Source of the DNA: Bacteroidia bacterium
GTDB taxonomy: Bacteria; Bacteroidota; Bacteroidia; B-17B0; Aurantibacillaceae
Length of the DNA stretch: 64,000 nt
Assembly (NCBI GenBank): GCA_026414605.1
Contig: JAOAIP010000028.1
Location: forward strand, 1 to 64,000
Reading direction: 5' to 3'
Made by a program: the position numbers and the translations under genes. How positions within the stretch are numbered: position 1 is the first letter of the stretch; every line of letters begins with the position of its first letter. Under the pieces are notes generated by a model. That model ran no database searches, had not been told where the DNA came from, and saw nothing but the letters and a program-made list of their open reading frames with translations. Shown in pieces: positions 17,890 to 27,456 of the stretch.

Positions 17890-17938
17890 CTAAAATTCCA
17901 CTTCAAATACCAAAATATCCATTTTTAAGAGGGTATAA
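17890..17938 (+). repeat. 49-bp direct repeat, right copy
   Basis: Same sequence as 16828-16876 except for two substitutions (T to C and T to G). Here it lies about 54 bp upstream of the XRE promoter and, relative to that gene, in the opposite orientation to the left copy. Confidence 0.9.
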
Positions 17939-18062
17939 TTATTTATCTCTTAATAATATCTCTAATCGCTAAATAATTTCCTCATTTATCATCAGCAAAT
18001 AACCCTTATTAATAAATTAAATTTTCAAACACTTTGAAACTCTTGACAAGATCATAAACAAA

Positions 18063-18093
18063 AAAAAGAGCATCCTTTTGGGATGCTCTTTTT
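18063..18093. terminator. Intrinsic terminator of the TonB/winged-helix/beta-helix operon
   Basis: AAAAAGAGCATCC (18063-18075) and GGATGCTCTTTTT (18081-18093). It is A/T flanked on both sides, and lies 27 bp beyond the minus-strand gene end. Confidence 0.9.
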
Positions 18094-18119
18094 GTTATAG
18101 GTATTTATGAATGCGATAA

Positions 18120-19739
18120 TTATTCCTTAATAATGGCTGTGTTTGTAATACCTTCTTTGGATTCAAGAGTCATTACATAATATCCTTTCGGTAATGCTTC
18201 AATGTTTAATAAAGCGGCATTAGTAGAGTTGAAATTTTCATTTACTAATACTCTTCCGGTAATGTCCATAATTTTAATGTTGCGAATGGGGTTATCATTA
18301 GTATGGATATTAATAATATCTTTTGTAGGATTTGGATAAATCAAGAATCCGTTGTTGAAGGGAGTATTATTGATAGAAGTTACTAAATTGGCAAAAGCAG
18401 GGTCGTTAAAATCAGCACCAGATGCAGCAATGCCAGTGCTTACAGGTCTGTAGTCAGGATTATAAAAATCATAAGGATTAACTAAAATCCCCGATGTAGA
18501 TACTAATGAGTCATTATTATTAGCACCAAACCAAGCAGGTGCATTGAATGAACTACCACTCACTACTTCTGTAACTTTTCCTGTAGAATTGCCTGCTACG
18601 ATATTGTATTTGAATTTTAAAGTACCATTTGTAGCATTGTTTTCACAAGCAGTTCCATCAATCATTACACCTCTTGGATGATCCATAAATATAGAGTTGA
18701 ATATTTTAAGTTCAGAGTTTCTTCTAATACGTGCACCTCTTCTAAATCCAGAAGCAATAGTACTTGATGTATTTCCTCTATAAGGTCCGATGATAGTTAT
18801 ATTAGAAAATATAGCAGATGTTTTTGGAGTGGCTGTGCTACCTGTAGGGTCGTTGTCAGATTCAAAACCCTCAGATGTAGATACAGAAGGATTGTCTGCA
18901 ATGAGTGGATCTCTTACAGCAAGACAAAATTGAACATTTCCACGATAACCGTTGTCAGTATCAAAATCATCGTCTAAGTTTCTATAAGATACAAGATGTT
19001 TGCAATTTACTGTTCCGCCAAACCATTCAAAACCATCGTCATTTGCAAAAGATACTTGAACATAGTCCACTACCGTTTTTCTACCAACAGCACCAAAAGT
19101 TAATCCATTGATTTCTTTGTTTGGTTGATAGGCGTAGCCCGCAAATTCAATACGCACGTATTTTAAGATACCAGAACTATCATTGTCATTAGGAGTAGCA
19201 CCTCCGCCATATTGTGTATCAGGGCTTGGTGGAAGACCTTCAATGTAATTCGTTCCGCCTGCATCATTAGTGCTGGCATTTCCTAATATCACAACGCCTC
19301 CCCAGTCGCCCAAGTTTCTTTGTCCAGGGGCTTGATCAGAAGTAAATACAATGGGTTGATTAGGTGTGCCTTGAGCAATTATTTTAGCCCCACGAGTGAT
19401 GAATAGTCCAGCGCCTGCTACACTTTTATCGCCGCGAATAATCACACCTGGCTGAATAGTGAGTACTGCGTTGTTTTTTACAAAAATTTGACCGCTTAAT
19501 AAAATAACTTGACCTGTGCTCCAAGTGGTATTGGTTGTAATGTTACCTGTAACGGTCATAGTAGGAGCAGGATACATTTTGTTTTGAGGATCCCATTCGC
19601 ACCATTGATCGGTCCACATAGGAGTAGGTGCAGGATCAAATGCGCCACGGTAAGTAGTGGGTTGGAAAAAGGGTTGCTGAGCAACACCCCATTGTAAGCA
19701 CGCTGTAATAGCCGCTACTTGTAGAATTGTTTTTCTCAT
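18120..19739 (-). CDS. Secreted beta-helix protein with T9SS type A sorting domain
   Basis: 539 residues. A signal peptide (1-20) leads into a Gly/Asn-rich region with repeated short strands (LTIQPGVIIRG, KIIAQGTPNQPIVFTSD, GDWGGVVILGNAS, LKYVRIEFAG), characteristic of a right-handed beta-helix. Acidic clusters such as NLDDDFDTDNGY could bind calcium. The last about 75 residues (IYPNPTKDIINI, KIMDITGRVL, LPKGYYVMTL) are a type A C-terminal sorting signal for T9SS. The protein is therefore released or anchored on the cell surface. It is the last gene of an operon with a TonB receptor and a winged-helix protein, suggesting it binds or processes what the receptor imports. Confidence 0.88.
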   Translation of the reverse strand: MRKTILQVAAITACLQWGVAQQPFFQPTTYRGAFDPAPTPMWTDQWCEWDPQNKMYPAPTMTVTGNITTNTTWSTGQVILLSGQIFVKNNAVLTIQPGVIIRGDKSVAGAGLFITRGAKIIAQGTPNQPIVFTSDQAPGQRNLGDWGGVVILGNASTNDAGGTNYIEGLPPSPDTQYGGGATPNDNDSSGILKYVRIEFAGYAYQPNKEINGLTFGAVGRKTVVDYVQVSFANDDGFEWFGGTVNCKHLVSYRNLDDDFDTDNGYRGNVQFCLAVRDPLIADNPSVSTSEGFESDNDPTGSTATPKTSAIFSNITIIGPYRGNTSSTIASGFRRGARIRRNSELKIFNSIFMDHPRGVMIDGTACENNATNGTLKFKYNIVAGNSTGKVTEVVSGSSFNAPAWFGANNNDSLVSTSGILVNPYDFYNPDYRPVSTGIAASGADFNDPAFANLVTSINNTPFNNGFLIYPNPTKDIINIHTNDNPIRNIKIMDITGRVLVNENFNSTNAALLNIEALPKGYYVMTLESKEGITNTAIIKE

Positions 19740-19847
19740 AGTTTTATATTTTAATTTTGTGCTGCAAAGTTGTTCACTTTATATTACCTGATTATTAAAC
19801 TCATATTGCTAAAATATTATGTTTTTGGATTTAAAGATGATCTCACA

Positions 19848-20144
19848 CTATTCATCTCTTTCAATAATTTTTACAGGCGAGATGTTTAATTTATATCCAA
19901 CATTTTTAATGGTTTTGATAATACTTGCACCTAATTTTTTCCGAAGATTAACAATATGAACATCTACTGTTCTTTCTTTGATATTTGATTCTTCTGGCCA
20001 AATTTTTTTAAAAATATCTTTGCGATTGTATACTTTCCCTGGTACTTCGGCTAATAATTTGATGATTTCAAATTCTGTTTTAGATAGTTCTACAATAATT
20101 CCATTTTTATTTACAACATACTTTTCACAATCTACAATAAACAT
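19848..20144 (-). CDS. Stand-alone OmpR/PhoB-type winged-helix protein, no receiver domain
   Basis: 98 residues, comprising almost only a Trans_reg_C DNA-binding domain: LSKTEFEIIKLLAEVPGKVY (about 20-39), the recognition-helix region RTVDVHIVNLRKKLG (about 58-72) and the wing IIKTIKNVGYKLN. Full response regulators of this family have a 120-residue receiver in front; here the TonB receptor stop lies only 6 bp upstream of the ATG, so no receiver is present. It is co-transcribed with the TonB receptor and the beta-helix gene. It may be an autoregulator working without phosphorylation, or a remnant. A remnant would be expected to decay, but the fold looks intact. Confidence 0.88.
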   Translation of the reverse strand: MFIVDCEKYVVNKNGIIVELSKTEFEIIKLLAEVPGKVYNRKDIFKKIWPEESNIKERTVDVHIVNLRKKLGASIIKTIKNVGYKLNISPVKIIERDE

Positions 20145-20150
20145 AACAAT

Positions 20151-23030
20151 TTAAAATTTATAAGAGATATTGATTTGATAAATTGTAGGATAATTTATTT
20201 TCAAAATAGTATAATCCACATTTTTATTGAATTTCGTGTTTTTATCGGCATTTTGATATACAAACTGATCTTGATGTAGTAAATCTCGGATATTAAATTT
20301 AATTTCTAATTTATCATTGATAAATGATTTGGCAATTTGAAAGTCAATAACATCTCTTCCTGTTTCGTATCTATCAGGATCTCTTTGGTTTCCAGCAAAG
20401 ATGATTCTTCTTCCTATTCTATTATAGGCAATGGTGATTTTCCATTTTGTTTTTTTATCAAAATAAGTAACACCTGAATTGATTAAAAATGGTGATTGTC
20501 CTTGTAATGGGCGGACTTTACTTGCAGAATAGATGTTATCAGGTAAGTTTACTTCTGATTTTATTAATGCAAGATTGGTAAATACTGAAAATTTATCTAA
20601 GATAGATGAAGTATCTTTTGTTTTGAAAATACTAGATAATTCCATTTTTACTTCTGTTTCAATACCATAAACACTTGCAAAGTTAGCATTTGCCCAAGTT
20701 ATTTCATTAGTATAGCCGGGTGACATCACTTGCTCAATAGGATTTATAAAGTATTTGTAAAATGGTGTAAAGGTGATGAGTTGTCCTTTGCCTGGATAGT
20801 ACTCGTAGCGAACATCAAAGTTGTGAATGGTAGATGGCAATAAAGTATCGTTACCATAATATACTAAACGATTGACGGGATTGTACCAACTCACGAGTGC
20901 TAACTCTCTAAATTCAGGTCTATTCAAAGTTTTTGAATAACATACTCGTATACCTTGTTTTTCATTAATATTGTAAATGATATTAATGCTTGGTAAAAGA
21001 TTTTTGTATACATCATTTATCTTTATTGAATCTTGTTGATTTCTTTTGGCTAAAAGTTGCTGATAGTAGTACTCGTATCTTACACCGGTTATGATTTTAA
21101 TGGATTGGTATTCCAATGTTCCCATTAAATAAGTAGCGAAATTATTGGCTTTTGCAAAATATTTATCACTTGGTTTAGTTACTTCTATTAACTTAAATCC
21201 TGTTTTATTATTTGATAACACCCCCATATTTTGTTCAGAAAAAATTAAATCAGGTGGGAGATATAATAAACTATCGTCAAAGAATTTGCCCATTTGAGTG
21301 TATTTAGCATAACCAAATTGACGAATATCAAAGCTTCTTTGTCTTTGTTGAAAATACAAGCCTGTTTGAAGAGATGTCTTGACCTTTTCAGTTGAAATTA
21401 TCTTTTCAAGATCCCATTTTGCAGAACGAATGTCTTCGTTCATTTTTGAGAAAAAGCGGTAACCTGCATAATCGGGACCTGTAGATGCATTAGAGATATT
21501 GGCAGCATACATTGTGTCTCTAATAAAGGCAGGTGCTGGTTCTGAAGGATCTGGTTGATTTTGAATACGCACAAATTTTGAGTAACTCATATATCTAACA
21601 TTAGGGGTGAGAATATTGATATTACTATATCCAAGTGTGAATTTTGATTTGATACCTAACTTTTCTATTTCATTTTCTGTGGCAATTTGTGTAGAATAAA
21701 TTTTAGTATGTGTATAAAACAATGCAGTGTTTTTATCTACAGTTCTATTTGAATCCAGGGGAGCAATGGTGCCTTGTTGTTCTATTGTAGATTGATTAGA
21801 ATTTAAGATAAGCATATTTTTAAAACTAATTTGATGTTGAGGATTAAATTTATATCCTACGTTCAATAAAGATGTATTTATCACAATGTTTTGAGTATTG
21901 ACAATGTTGTAATAATCGTCCAGCATAACATCTGCATCGTTGTTGGGATTATTAGTATAATTGGTTCTTCTTGTAGTCGTTTTATTAAAAGAGTTATTAT
22001 AATTTTGAGAGAAAATAAAACCTAATTTGTGATTGTTCTTAAATGTTTTAGTATAAGCAGCGGTGAGGTTAACACTGGTGTTGGGCATTATTTTTTTACT
22101 GGTTGTTCCAAAGTCATTTTTAAATTGTTTGGCCATTTCTACTTGTTGGTCATTTTTAATCCAAGATTTTGGTGACTCGGGAATAGCAGAAGGAATGTTT
22201 TGTGAATTATCATAAATACCTAAAGAGTGATATTGGCTGGCAGAATAAGAATCAAAATTTTTAAATGTTGCCAGTGTATTATATCCTGCAGAAGTACTTA
22301 CTTGAATAAAGGATTGATCGGGAATGGATTTGGTAGATAGAAAGATGCTTCCACCTCCAAAATCTGCGGGCAAATCAGGAGTTGCAGTTTTATTGATGAT
22401 GATATTATCAATAATTTGTGAAGGAATGAGATCAAAAGAAAATGCTCTTCTATCGCTTTCAGTAGAGGGAAGCGGAGCATTGTTTAAGAAAGACAAATTA
22501 TATCTTTCGTTTAAACCTCTTACAACTACAAATCTATTATTCACAATACTTACACCACTTACTCTTTTAAGTACATCGGAGGTTGTTCTGTCGGCAGTTT
22601 TTTTGATTAATTCAGCAGATACACCATCACTTACACTTTTATTTTCTTTTTGAATGATAGCCAATCCAGCATCGTTATTTAGTATCCTTTCTGCGACAAC
22701 AGACACTTCTGAAAGCACATTGTTTTTCTCTGGAGACAATGCTATTGAAATAAATATGCTATCATTTTTAATAACAATATTTTGAGTAAAGGTGTTGTAA
22801 GTAATATAAGAACATACTAATTTATACGTGCCAGGGTATACCTTTAGTTGAAAACTACCATCAAAATTGGTAGTAGCAGAGATATTAGTGCCTTCAAGAT
22901 AAACAATAGCACCAGGCAATGCTTCATTAGTTAATGAATCCTTAACTTCGCCATAAATGATATTTCTTTGCGAGTAAGAAAGTTTTGCTAATAAAATAAA
23001 TGTAATTAAATGATAAAGATACTTTTTCAT
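20151..23030 (-). CDS. TonB-dependent receptor with carboxypeptidase-like N-domain
   Basis: 959 residues from the ATG at 23030, where MKKYLYHLITFILLAKLSYS is a standard signal peptide; an upstream in-frame ATG at 23051 overlaps the promoter box. The N-domain (about 20-110, IIYGEVKDSLTNEALPGAIV) is followed by the plug with the phrases RGLNERYNLSFLN and LPADFGGGSIFLSTKSIPD, typical of the large receptor class with PDLPADFGGG, and then a long barrel ending in YQINISYKF. The substrate is unknown. The downstream surface beta-helix protein is probably its functional partner. Confidence 0.9.
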   Translation of the reverse strand: MKKYLYHLITFILLAKLSYSQRNIIYGEVKDSLTNEALPGAIVYLEGTNISATTNFDGSFQLKVYPGTYKLVCSYITYNTFTQNIVIKNDSIFISIALSPEKNNVLSEVSVVAERILNNDAGLAIIQKENKSVSDGVSAELIKKTADRTTSDVLKRVSGVSIVNNRFVVVRGLNERYNLSFLNNAPLPSTESDRRAFSFDLIPSQIIDNIIINKTATPDLPADFGGGSIFLSTKSIPDQSFIQVSTSAGYNTLATFKNFDSYSASQYHSLGIYDNSQNIPSAIPESPKSWIKNDQQVEMAKQFKNDFGTTSKKIMPNTSVNLTAAYTKTFKNNHKLGFIFSQNYNNSFNKTTTRRTNYTNNPNNDADVMLDDYYNIVNTQNIVINTSLLNVGYKFNPQHQISFKNMLILNSNQSTIEQQGTIAPLDSNRTVDKNTALFYTHTKIYSTQIATENEIEKLGIKSKFTLGYSNINILTPNVRYMSYSKFVRIQNQPDPSEPAPAFIRDTMYAANISNASTGPDYAGYRFFSKMNEDIRSAKWDLEKIISTEKVKTSLQTGLYFQQRQRSFDIRQFGYAKYTQMGKFFDDSLLYLPPDLIFSEQNMGVLSNNKTGFKLIEVTKPSDKYFAKANNFATYLMGTLEYQSIKIITGVRYEYYYQQLLAKRNQQDSIKINDVYKNLLPSINIIYNINEKQGIRVCYSKTLNRPEFRELALVSWYNPVNRLVYYGNDTLLPSTIHNFDVRYEYYPGKGQLITFTPFYKYFINPIEQVMSPGYTNEITWANANFASVYGIETEVKMELSSIFKTKDTSSILDKFSVFTNLALIKSEVNLPDNIYSASKVRPLQGQSPFLINSGVTYFDKKTKWKITIAYNRIGRRIIFAGNQRDPDRYETGRDVIDFQIAKSFINDKLEIKFNIRDLLHQDQFVYQNADKNTKFNKNVDYTILKINYPTIYQINISYKF

Positions 23031-23048
23031 AAATTTAATTTTTTGGGG

Positions 23049-23056
23049 CAAAGTTA
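23049..23056 (-). promoter_or_regulatory. -7 promoter box of TonB/winged-helix/beta-helix operon
   Basis: TAACTTTG on the minus strand, 18 bp before the ATG at 23030. It supports the shorter start of the receptor. Confidence 0.6.
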
Positions 23057-23291
23057 CCTTACTTATGTTTTAAGTATTTTAAGTCGTAGTTATGTTTATT
23101 TAAATAAAAATTAAACTCAATGTTAGGTTTTTGTTAAGAAAAATTAATATTGAATTAACAATAAATTTTGTTGCACATTTTTTTGTAAAAGAACAGTCCT
23201 TAAAAAGGAACATCCACAATACATCATCAAAAAATTTTCTCAAAGGTAAAAATTAAGTTTAATTGGTAGATATTAAACTAAATCTGTTTAA

Positions 23292-23299
23292 TACATTTG
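23292..23299 (+). promoter_or_regulatory. -7 promoter box of M1 peptidase gene
   Basis: TACATTTG, 17 bp before the ATG at 23317. It lies inside the longer open frame, arguing against a start at 23263. Confidence 0.6.
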
Positions 23300-23316
23300 C
23301 AGCCAAAAATTTATTT

Positions 23317-25317
23317 ATGAATAAATCAAGCATTACTTCTTGGCTTATTTTGTTTGGGGTATTAAGTGTTTTTGCTCAAACTTCACATCCTTGTGCTAAA
23401 ATCAAGCAGCAACACAAAGCCGCTACAGAAAAACAATTACTCAACAAACAAGTTTTATCAAGCAATAATTTAATGAATAATTACGATGTAAAATTTCATC
23501 ATCTTAATTTGAATTTAGAAAGAACGAATAAAAATATCTCTGGCTATGTGAGAACAATTGCAAAGGTAATCAGTAATCAACTGGATACTTTTGCTTTTGA
23601 ATTGCATCAAAATTTTACCATAGATTCTGTTGTAATAAATTCTCAAAAAGAGACCTCTATTGTGAGAGTAGATAGTTTAATAAAAGTAAAAATTTCTAAT
23701 CCTGTTAATCAAAATAATTTAGTAGATGTCTTAATTTATTACCACGGCACAGCACCTTCTTTATCAGGAGCATTAGGTGATGGTTTTAGCAATGGCACAT
23801 CGCCTTCTTGGGGCAATCAAGTAACTTGGAGTTTGAGCGAAACAAGAGGGGCTTATCATTGGTGGCCTTGCAAACAGGACTTAAGAGATAAAATAGATAG
23901 TGCGTGGATTTTTGTTACTACAGATTCTACCAATATGGTAGGTTCAAATGGTGTGCTTACAAACGTAGTTACCATTGGTAATAAAAAACGTTACGAATGG
24001 AAAACGCGTTATCCTATAGATTATTATTTAATATCAGTAGCAATAGCCAAATACAAACCTTATGTTTTATACGCCAAACCACAATATCTTACAAACGATT
24101 CTATTTTAATCCTAAATTACATTTATGACAATGCTATCAATAGTCCTGCGTTTATTAGTGGACAAAAGGTTCAATTGGATCAAATAAAACCAACCATAGA
24201 GTTTTTAAGCAAAATGTATGGAATGTATCCTTTTTACAAAGAAAAATATGGGCATTCTATGGCACCCATTGGAGGCGGTATGGAGCATCAAACAATGACT
24301 ACGATTGGCTTTTTTGATTTTCAAATAGATGCTCACGAGTTAGGACATCAATGGTGGGGCGACCTTGTTACATGCAAAACATGGGGAGATATTTGGATTA
24401 ATGAGGGCTTTGCTTCCTATACAGAGCATTTAGTTAATCAATACCTAAAACCATCTTCGTTTATGAGTAATCTTAATAGCGTTCATAACAATATAATGAG
24501 CCAAGCAGGTGGAAGTATTTATTTTACTGGAATAGACACCACAGATGACAATAGAATTTTTGATAGCCGCTTGACTTATGACAAAGGTGGTGCTATTATT
24601 CATACACTTCGTTTTGTAACTAATGATGATTCGTTGTTCTTTAATGGATTGAGAAATTTCTTGAATACCTATAAATTTAGCACTGCTACAGCAATGGATT
24701 TTAAAACATCTTTTGAATCCTATACAGGACTTAATTTGACTCAATTTTTTAACCAATGGTATTTTGGTGAAGGATATCCTACCTTTAATGTAAAGTGGAA
24801 TTATTTTAATGATACTTTAATTATACAATCTACGCAAACGACTTCAAAACCAAGTTCTGTGCCTTTGTTTATTACACCGATGGAGTACAAATTAATTCGT
24901 AGTACAGGCGGAGATACCATTATTCGTGTAATGCACGCTAATGCTACTGAGACCTACACTTTAAAAGTTCACGGAAATGTAACAGGCATTCAAGTAGATC
25001 CTAACAATTGGGTTATTAATAAAACAATAGGTCCTTTAAAGGATAACACCTTAGATGTTCAAGGATTTTCAAATAAAATGGCTATTAATGCCTACCCAAA
25101 TCCTGCGAGTGATGCGATAAATATAGAAACAGGGAATGTTAATATCAAAACTATTGAAATCAGAGATATTTTGGGGAATGTAGTATATAGCAAAACAAGT
25201 CATTTGTCTGATGAGAGAATATCTGTGCATTCGCTTTCTAATGGACTTTATTTGATAGTTGTAAAAGATTCCAACAATAATGTTTTAGCAACAGAAAAAT
25301 TAATCATTCAAAAGTAA
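23317..25317 (+). CDS. Secreted M1-family metallopeptidase with T9SS type A sorting domain
   Basis: 666 residues from the ATG at 23317, which begins a clear signal peptide (MNKSSITSWLILFGVLSVFA). The zinc site is HELGH (340-344) with the third ligand Glu363 in NEGFASY, exactly HExxHx18E. The exopeptidase motif is GGGMEHQT rather than GAMEN. The C-terminal about 75 residues (AYPNPASDAINI ... LSNGLYLIVV) are a T9SS type A sorting signal. It is therefore a surface or released aminopeptidase feeding peptide nutrition. Fusion of M1 and a sorting domain is common in this phylum. Monocistronic, downstream of its own promoter. Confidence 0.95.
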   Translation: MNKSSITSWLILFGVLSVFAQTSHPCAKIKQQHKAATEKQLLNKQVLSSNNLMNNYDVKFHHLNLNLERTNKNISGYVRTIAKVISNQLDTFAFELHQNFTIDSVVINSQKETSIVRVDSLIKVKISNPVNQNNLVDVLIYYHGTAPSLSGALGDGFSNGTSPSWGNQVTWSLSETRGAYHWWPCKQDLRDKIDSAWIFVTTDSTNMVGSNGVLTNVVTIGNKKRYEWKTRYPIDYYLISVAIAKYKPYVLYAKPQYLTNDSILILNYIYDNAINSPAFISGQKVQLDQIKPTIEFLSKMYGMYPFYKEKYGHSMAPIGGGMEHQTMTTIGFFDFQIDAHELGHQWWGDLVTCKTWGDIWINEGFASYTEHLVNQYLKPSSFMSNLNSVHNNIMSQAGGSIYFTGIDTTDDNRIFDSRLTYDKGGAIIHTLRFVTNDDSLFFNGLRNFLNTYKFSTATAMDFKTSFESYTGLNLTQFFNQWYFGEGYPTFNVKWNYFNDTLIIQSTQTTSKPSSVPLFITPMEYKLIRSTGGDTIIRVMHANATETYTLKVHGNVTGIQVDPNNWVINKTIGPLKDNTLDVQGFSNKMAINAYPNPASDAINIETGNVNIKTIEIRDILGNVVYSKTSHLSDERISVHSLSNGLYLIVVKDSNNNVLATEKLIIQK

Positions 25318-25354
25318 TTGGTTTTTCTTTTTACTACTAAAGAAATAATTTCTG

Positions 25355-25362
25355 TACTTTTG
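25355..25362 (+). promoter_or_regulatory. -7 promoter box of LEA-like lipoprotein gene
   Basis: TACTTTTG followed by a leader of only about 5 bp before the ATG at 25368, so the mRNA is almost leaderless. Confidence 0.6.
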
Positions 25363-25367
25363 CGTTT

Positions 25368-25832
25368 ATGAGGTTGGTATTCTTTTTTGCATCGTTGTTA
25401 TTATTTACATCTTGTTACAATTACAAAGAAGTATCTGTATTAGGAATACAAGATTTTCAGATATTAAAATTAAACAAAGAGGGTATTCAAACAGATATTT
25501 CTGTGAAAATTAAAAACCCTAATAAATTTGGATTTAATATCTATTCAGGTTCTGCCAATATCTCTTTAAGTAAAATTTCTCTTGGTAAAGCAAAGTTAGT
25601 AAAAAAAGTTTATATCCCTGCAGAATCAACAGGAACGTATCATCTTATTTTAAATACATCTTTTGACAAAATTACTATGCAAGATGTGATTAATAGCATT
25701 GGCTTTTCTGGTTTACCAAAATTAAAGATTGATGGACATATTAAAGTAGGAAAGTTCTTGATAAGAAAAAAAATTCCTGTTAATTATGAAGGAAGTCCTT
25801 TGAACGTTATTAATTTTGGTATAGGGAAGTAA
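25368..25832 (+). CDS. LEA type 2 (WHy-domain) lipoprotein
   Basis: 154 residues. The signal peptide ends in lipobox LFTSC (Cys16). The mature part is a single LEA14/WHy fold: FQILKLNKEGIQTDISVKIK, NPNKFGFNIYSGSANISLSK and a Tyr/Leu-rich third block. WHy domains in plants and bacteria are linked with desiccation or cell-envelope stress. In bacteria the function is unclear. It sits alone between the peptidase and the lipid A genes. Confidence 0.8.
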   Translation: MRLVFFFASLLLFTSCYNYKEVSVLGIQDFQILKLNKEGIQTDISVKIKNPNKFGFNIYSGSANISLSKISLGKAKLVKKVYIPAESTGTYHLILNTSFDKITMQDVINSIGFSGLPKLKIDGHIKVGKFLIRKKIPVNYEGSPLNVINFGIGK

Positions 25833-25972
25833 ATAAGAACATAAGTAAACTAAAGTAATCTATTTTTAAGAGTTATTTCATCTACCATCAAAAACTTTCG
25901 TTATTTCAAGCATTTTCAATGATTCCTAATTTTTGTTTTAAAATCTTTTAAGGGGGACAAATAATTTTTTAT

Positions 25973-25980
25973 TACTTTTG
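25973..25980 (+). promoter_or_regulatory. -7 promoter box of lpxC/fabZ operon
   Basis: TACTTTTG, 24 bp before the ATG at 26005. Confidence 0.6.
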
Positions 25981-26004
25981 CCTACTTAATTAAATGGTTT
26001 GAAA

Positions 26005-27456
26005 ATGGCTGAAAAACAAAAAACAATTAAAGAAAAAGTAAGTATTAAAGGCGTTGGACTACACACAGGTAAGCCCGTTCAATTGACCTTTTTACCTGCA
26101 CCGCCTAATCATTGGTTCAAATTTCAAAGAGTTGATTTACCAGGACAACCAATTATTGATGCAGATGTTGATAATGTTATTAGTACAGAACGTGGCACTT
26201 CATTAGGATTGTTAGATGATCAAGGAAAACTAAAAGATAATGCCGTTGTTCATACCACTGAACACGTTCTGGCTGCACTGGTAGGTATGGATTTAGACAA
26301 CTGTTTAATACAAGTAGATGGACCAGAAATGCCAATTATGGATGGAAGTGCTATGCTATTTGTAGATGCCCTTCAACAAGCAGGTGTAGTTGAACAAGAC
26401 GAAGAAAGAGTTTACTTTGAACTCAAAGAAAATTTAACTTACGAATGTCCTGAAAGAAAAATTGAAATGCTTGCCGTTCCGCAAGATACTTATAGAATCA
26501 CAGTGATGGTAGATTACAATAGTGAAGTTCTGGGTACTCAACATGCCAGTATGTATAATATCGGCGAGTTTATTCCAGAAATTGCAAAGTGCCGCACCTT
26601 TGTTTTTTTACACGAATTAGAAGTACTTTTACAACACAATCTTATTAAAGGAGGAGATTTAGACAATGCTATTGTGCTTGTAGATAGAGAATTGCCAAAA
26701 GAAAAAATTGATTACTTAAAAAAAGTATTCAATAAAGAAAACGTAGAAGTCAAAGGAAAAGGTGTTTTGAATAATACCAAATTGCATTTTTACAATGAAC
26801 CAGCAAGACATAAATTATTGGATATCGTTGGCGATATGGCACTTGTTGGACAACATATGAAAATCCATATTTTAGCAGCCCGACCAGGACATTATGGAAA
26901 TACTCAATTTGCCAAAAAAATCAAAGAAGCAATTAAAAAACAAAAGAAAGAACAATACATTCCTAAAATCAACCTTAATACTCCTGCCTTATTTGATGTT
27001 CGTGATATTCAAAAGATATTACCGCACCGTCATCCATTTTTATTAGTAGATAGAATTGTAGAACTTACCCCTGAATATGTTGTAGGTATTCGCAACGTAA
27101 CCATTAATGATTATTGGTTTCCAGGTCATTTCCCTGACGAACCCGTGATGCCAGGCGTTTTGATTATAGAAGCATTGGCTCAAACAGGCGGTATATTAGC
27201 ATTGAAGTCCGTTCCAGACCCTGAAAATTATCAAACCTATTTTCTTAAAATAGATAATGCCAAATTCAAACAAAAAGTTGTGCCTGGTGATACATTAGTA
27301 ATGCGTATGGACTTGGCAGAACCCATTCGTAGAGGTATTTGCCATATGATTGGTAGAGCGTATGTTGGAAATAAATTAGTATGCGAAGCCGATATGACTG
27401 CCCAAATAGTGAAAGTTAGAAATATTGAACAACCCCAAAAATCTGCAGTAGTATGA
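26005..27456 (+). CDS. lpxC/fabZ: Bifunctional LpxC deacetylase / FabZ dehydratase
   Basis: 483 residues. Start ATG at 26005 is preferred over an in-frame TTG two codons earlier. Residues about 1-310 are LpxC (UDP-3-O-acyl-GlcNAc deacetylase, first committed step of lipid A): KGVGLHTGKPV, the metal ligand region TTEHVLAALVGMDLDN and RHKLLDIVGD. Residues about 320-470 are FabZ (3-hydroxyacyl-ACP dehydratase): ILPHRHPFLLVDRI with the catalytic His and GHFPDEPVMPGVLIIEAL with the catalytic acid. This fusion couples lipid A to fatty acid supply and is typical of Bacteroidota. It overlaps lpxA by 4 bp. Confidence 0.98.
   Translation: MAEKQKTIKEKVSIKGVGLHTGKPVQLTFLPAPPNHWFKFQRVDLPGQPIIDADVDNVISTERGTSLGLLDDQGKLKDNAVVHTTEHVLAALVGMDLDNCLIQVDGPEMPIMDGSAMLFVDALQQAGVVEQDEERVYFELKENLTYECPERKIEMLAVPQDTYRITVMVDYNSEVLGTQHASMYNIGEFIPEIAKCRTFVFLHELEVLLQHNLIKGGDLDNAIVLVDRELPKEKIDYLKKVFNKENVEVKGKGVLNNTKLHFYNEPARHKLLDIVGDMALVGQHMKIHILAARPGHYGNTQFAKKIKEAIKKQKKEQYIPKINLNTPALFDVRDIQKILPHRHPFLLVDRIVELTPEYVVGIRNVTINDYWFPGHFPDEPVMPGVLIIEALAQTGGILALKSVPDPENYQTYFLKIDNAKFKQKVVPGDTLVMRMDLAEPIRRGICHMIGRAYVGNKLVCEADMTAQIVKVRNIEQPQKSAVV

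Noticed and set aside
16828-17938. Insertion sequence or toxin-antitoxin locus between the 49-bp repeats
   Set aside because: No transposase and no inverted ends. The lipoprotein has a signal peptide and no toxin-like features, and the genes converge instead of forming an operon.
25999-26004. TTG start for LpxC-FabZ
   Set aside because: A standard ATG lies two codons later (26005).
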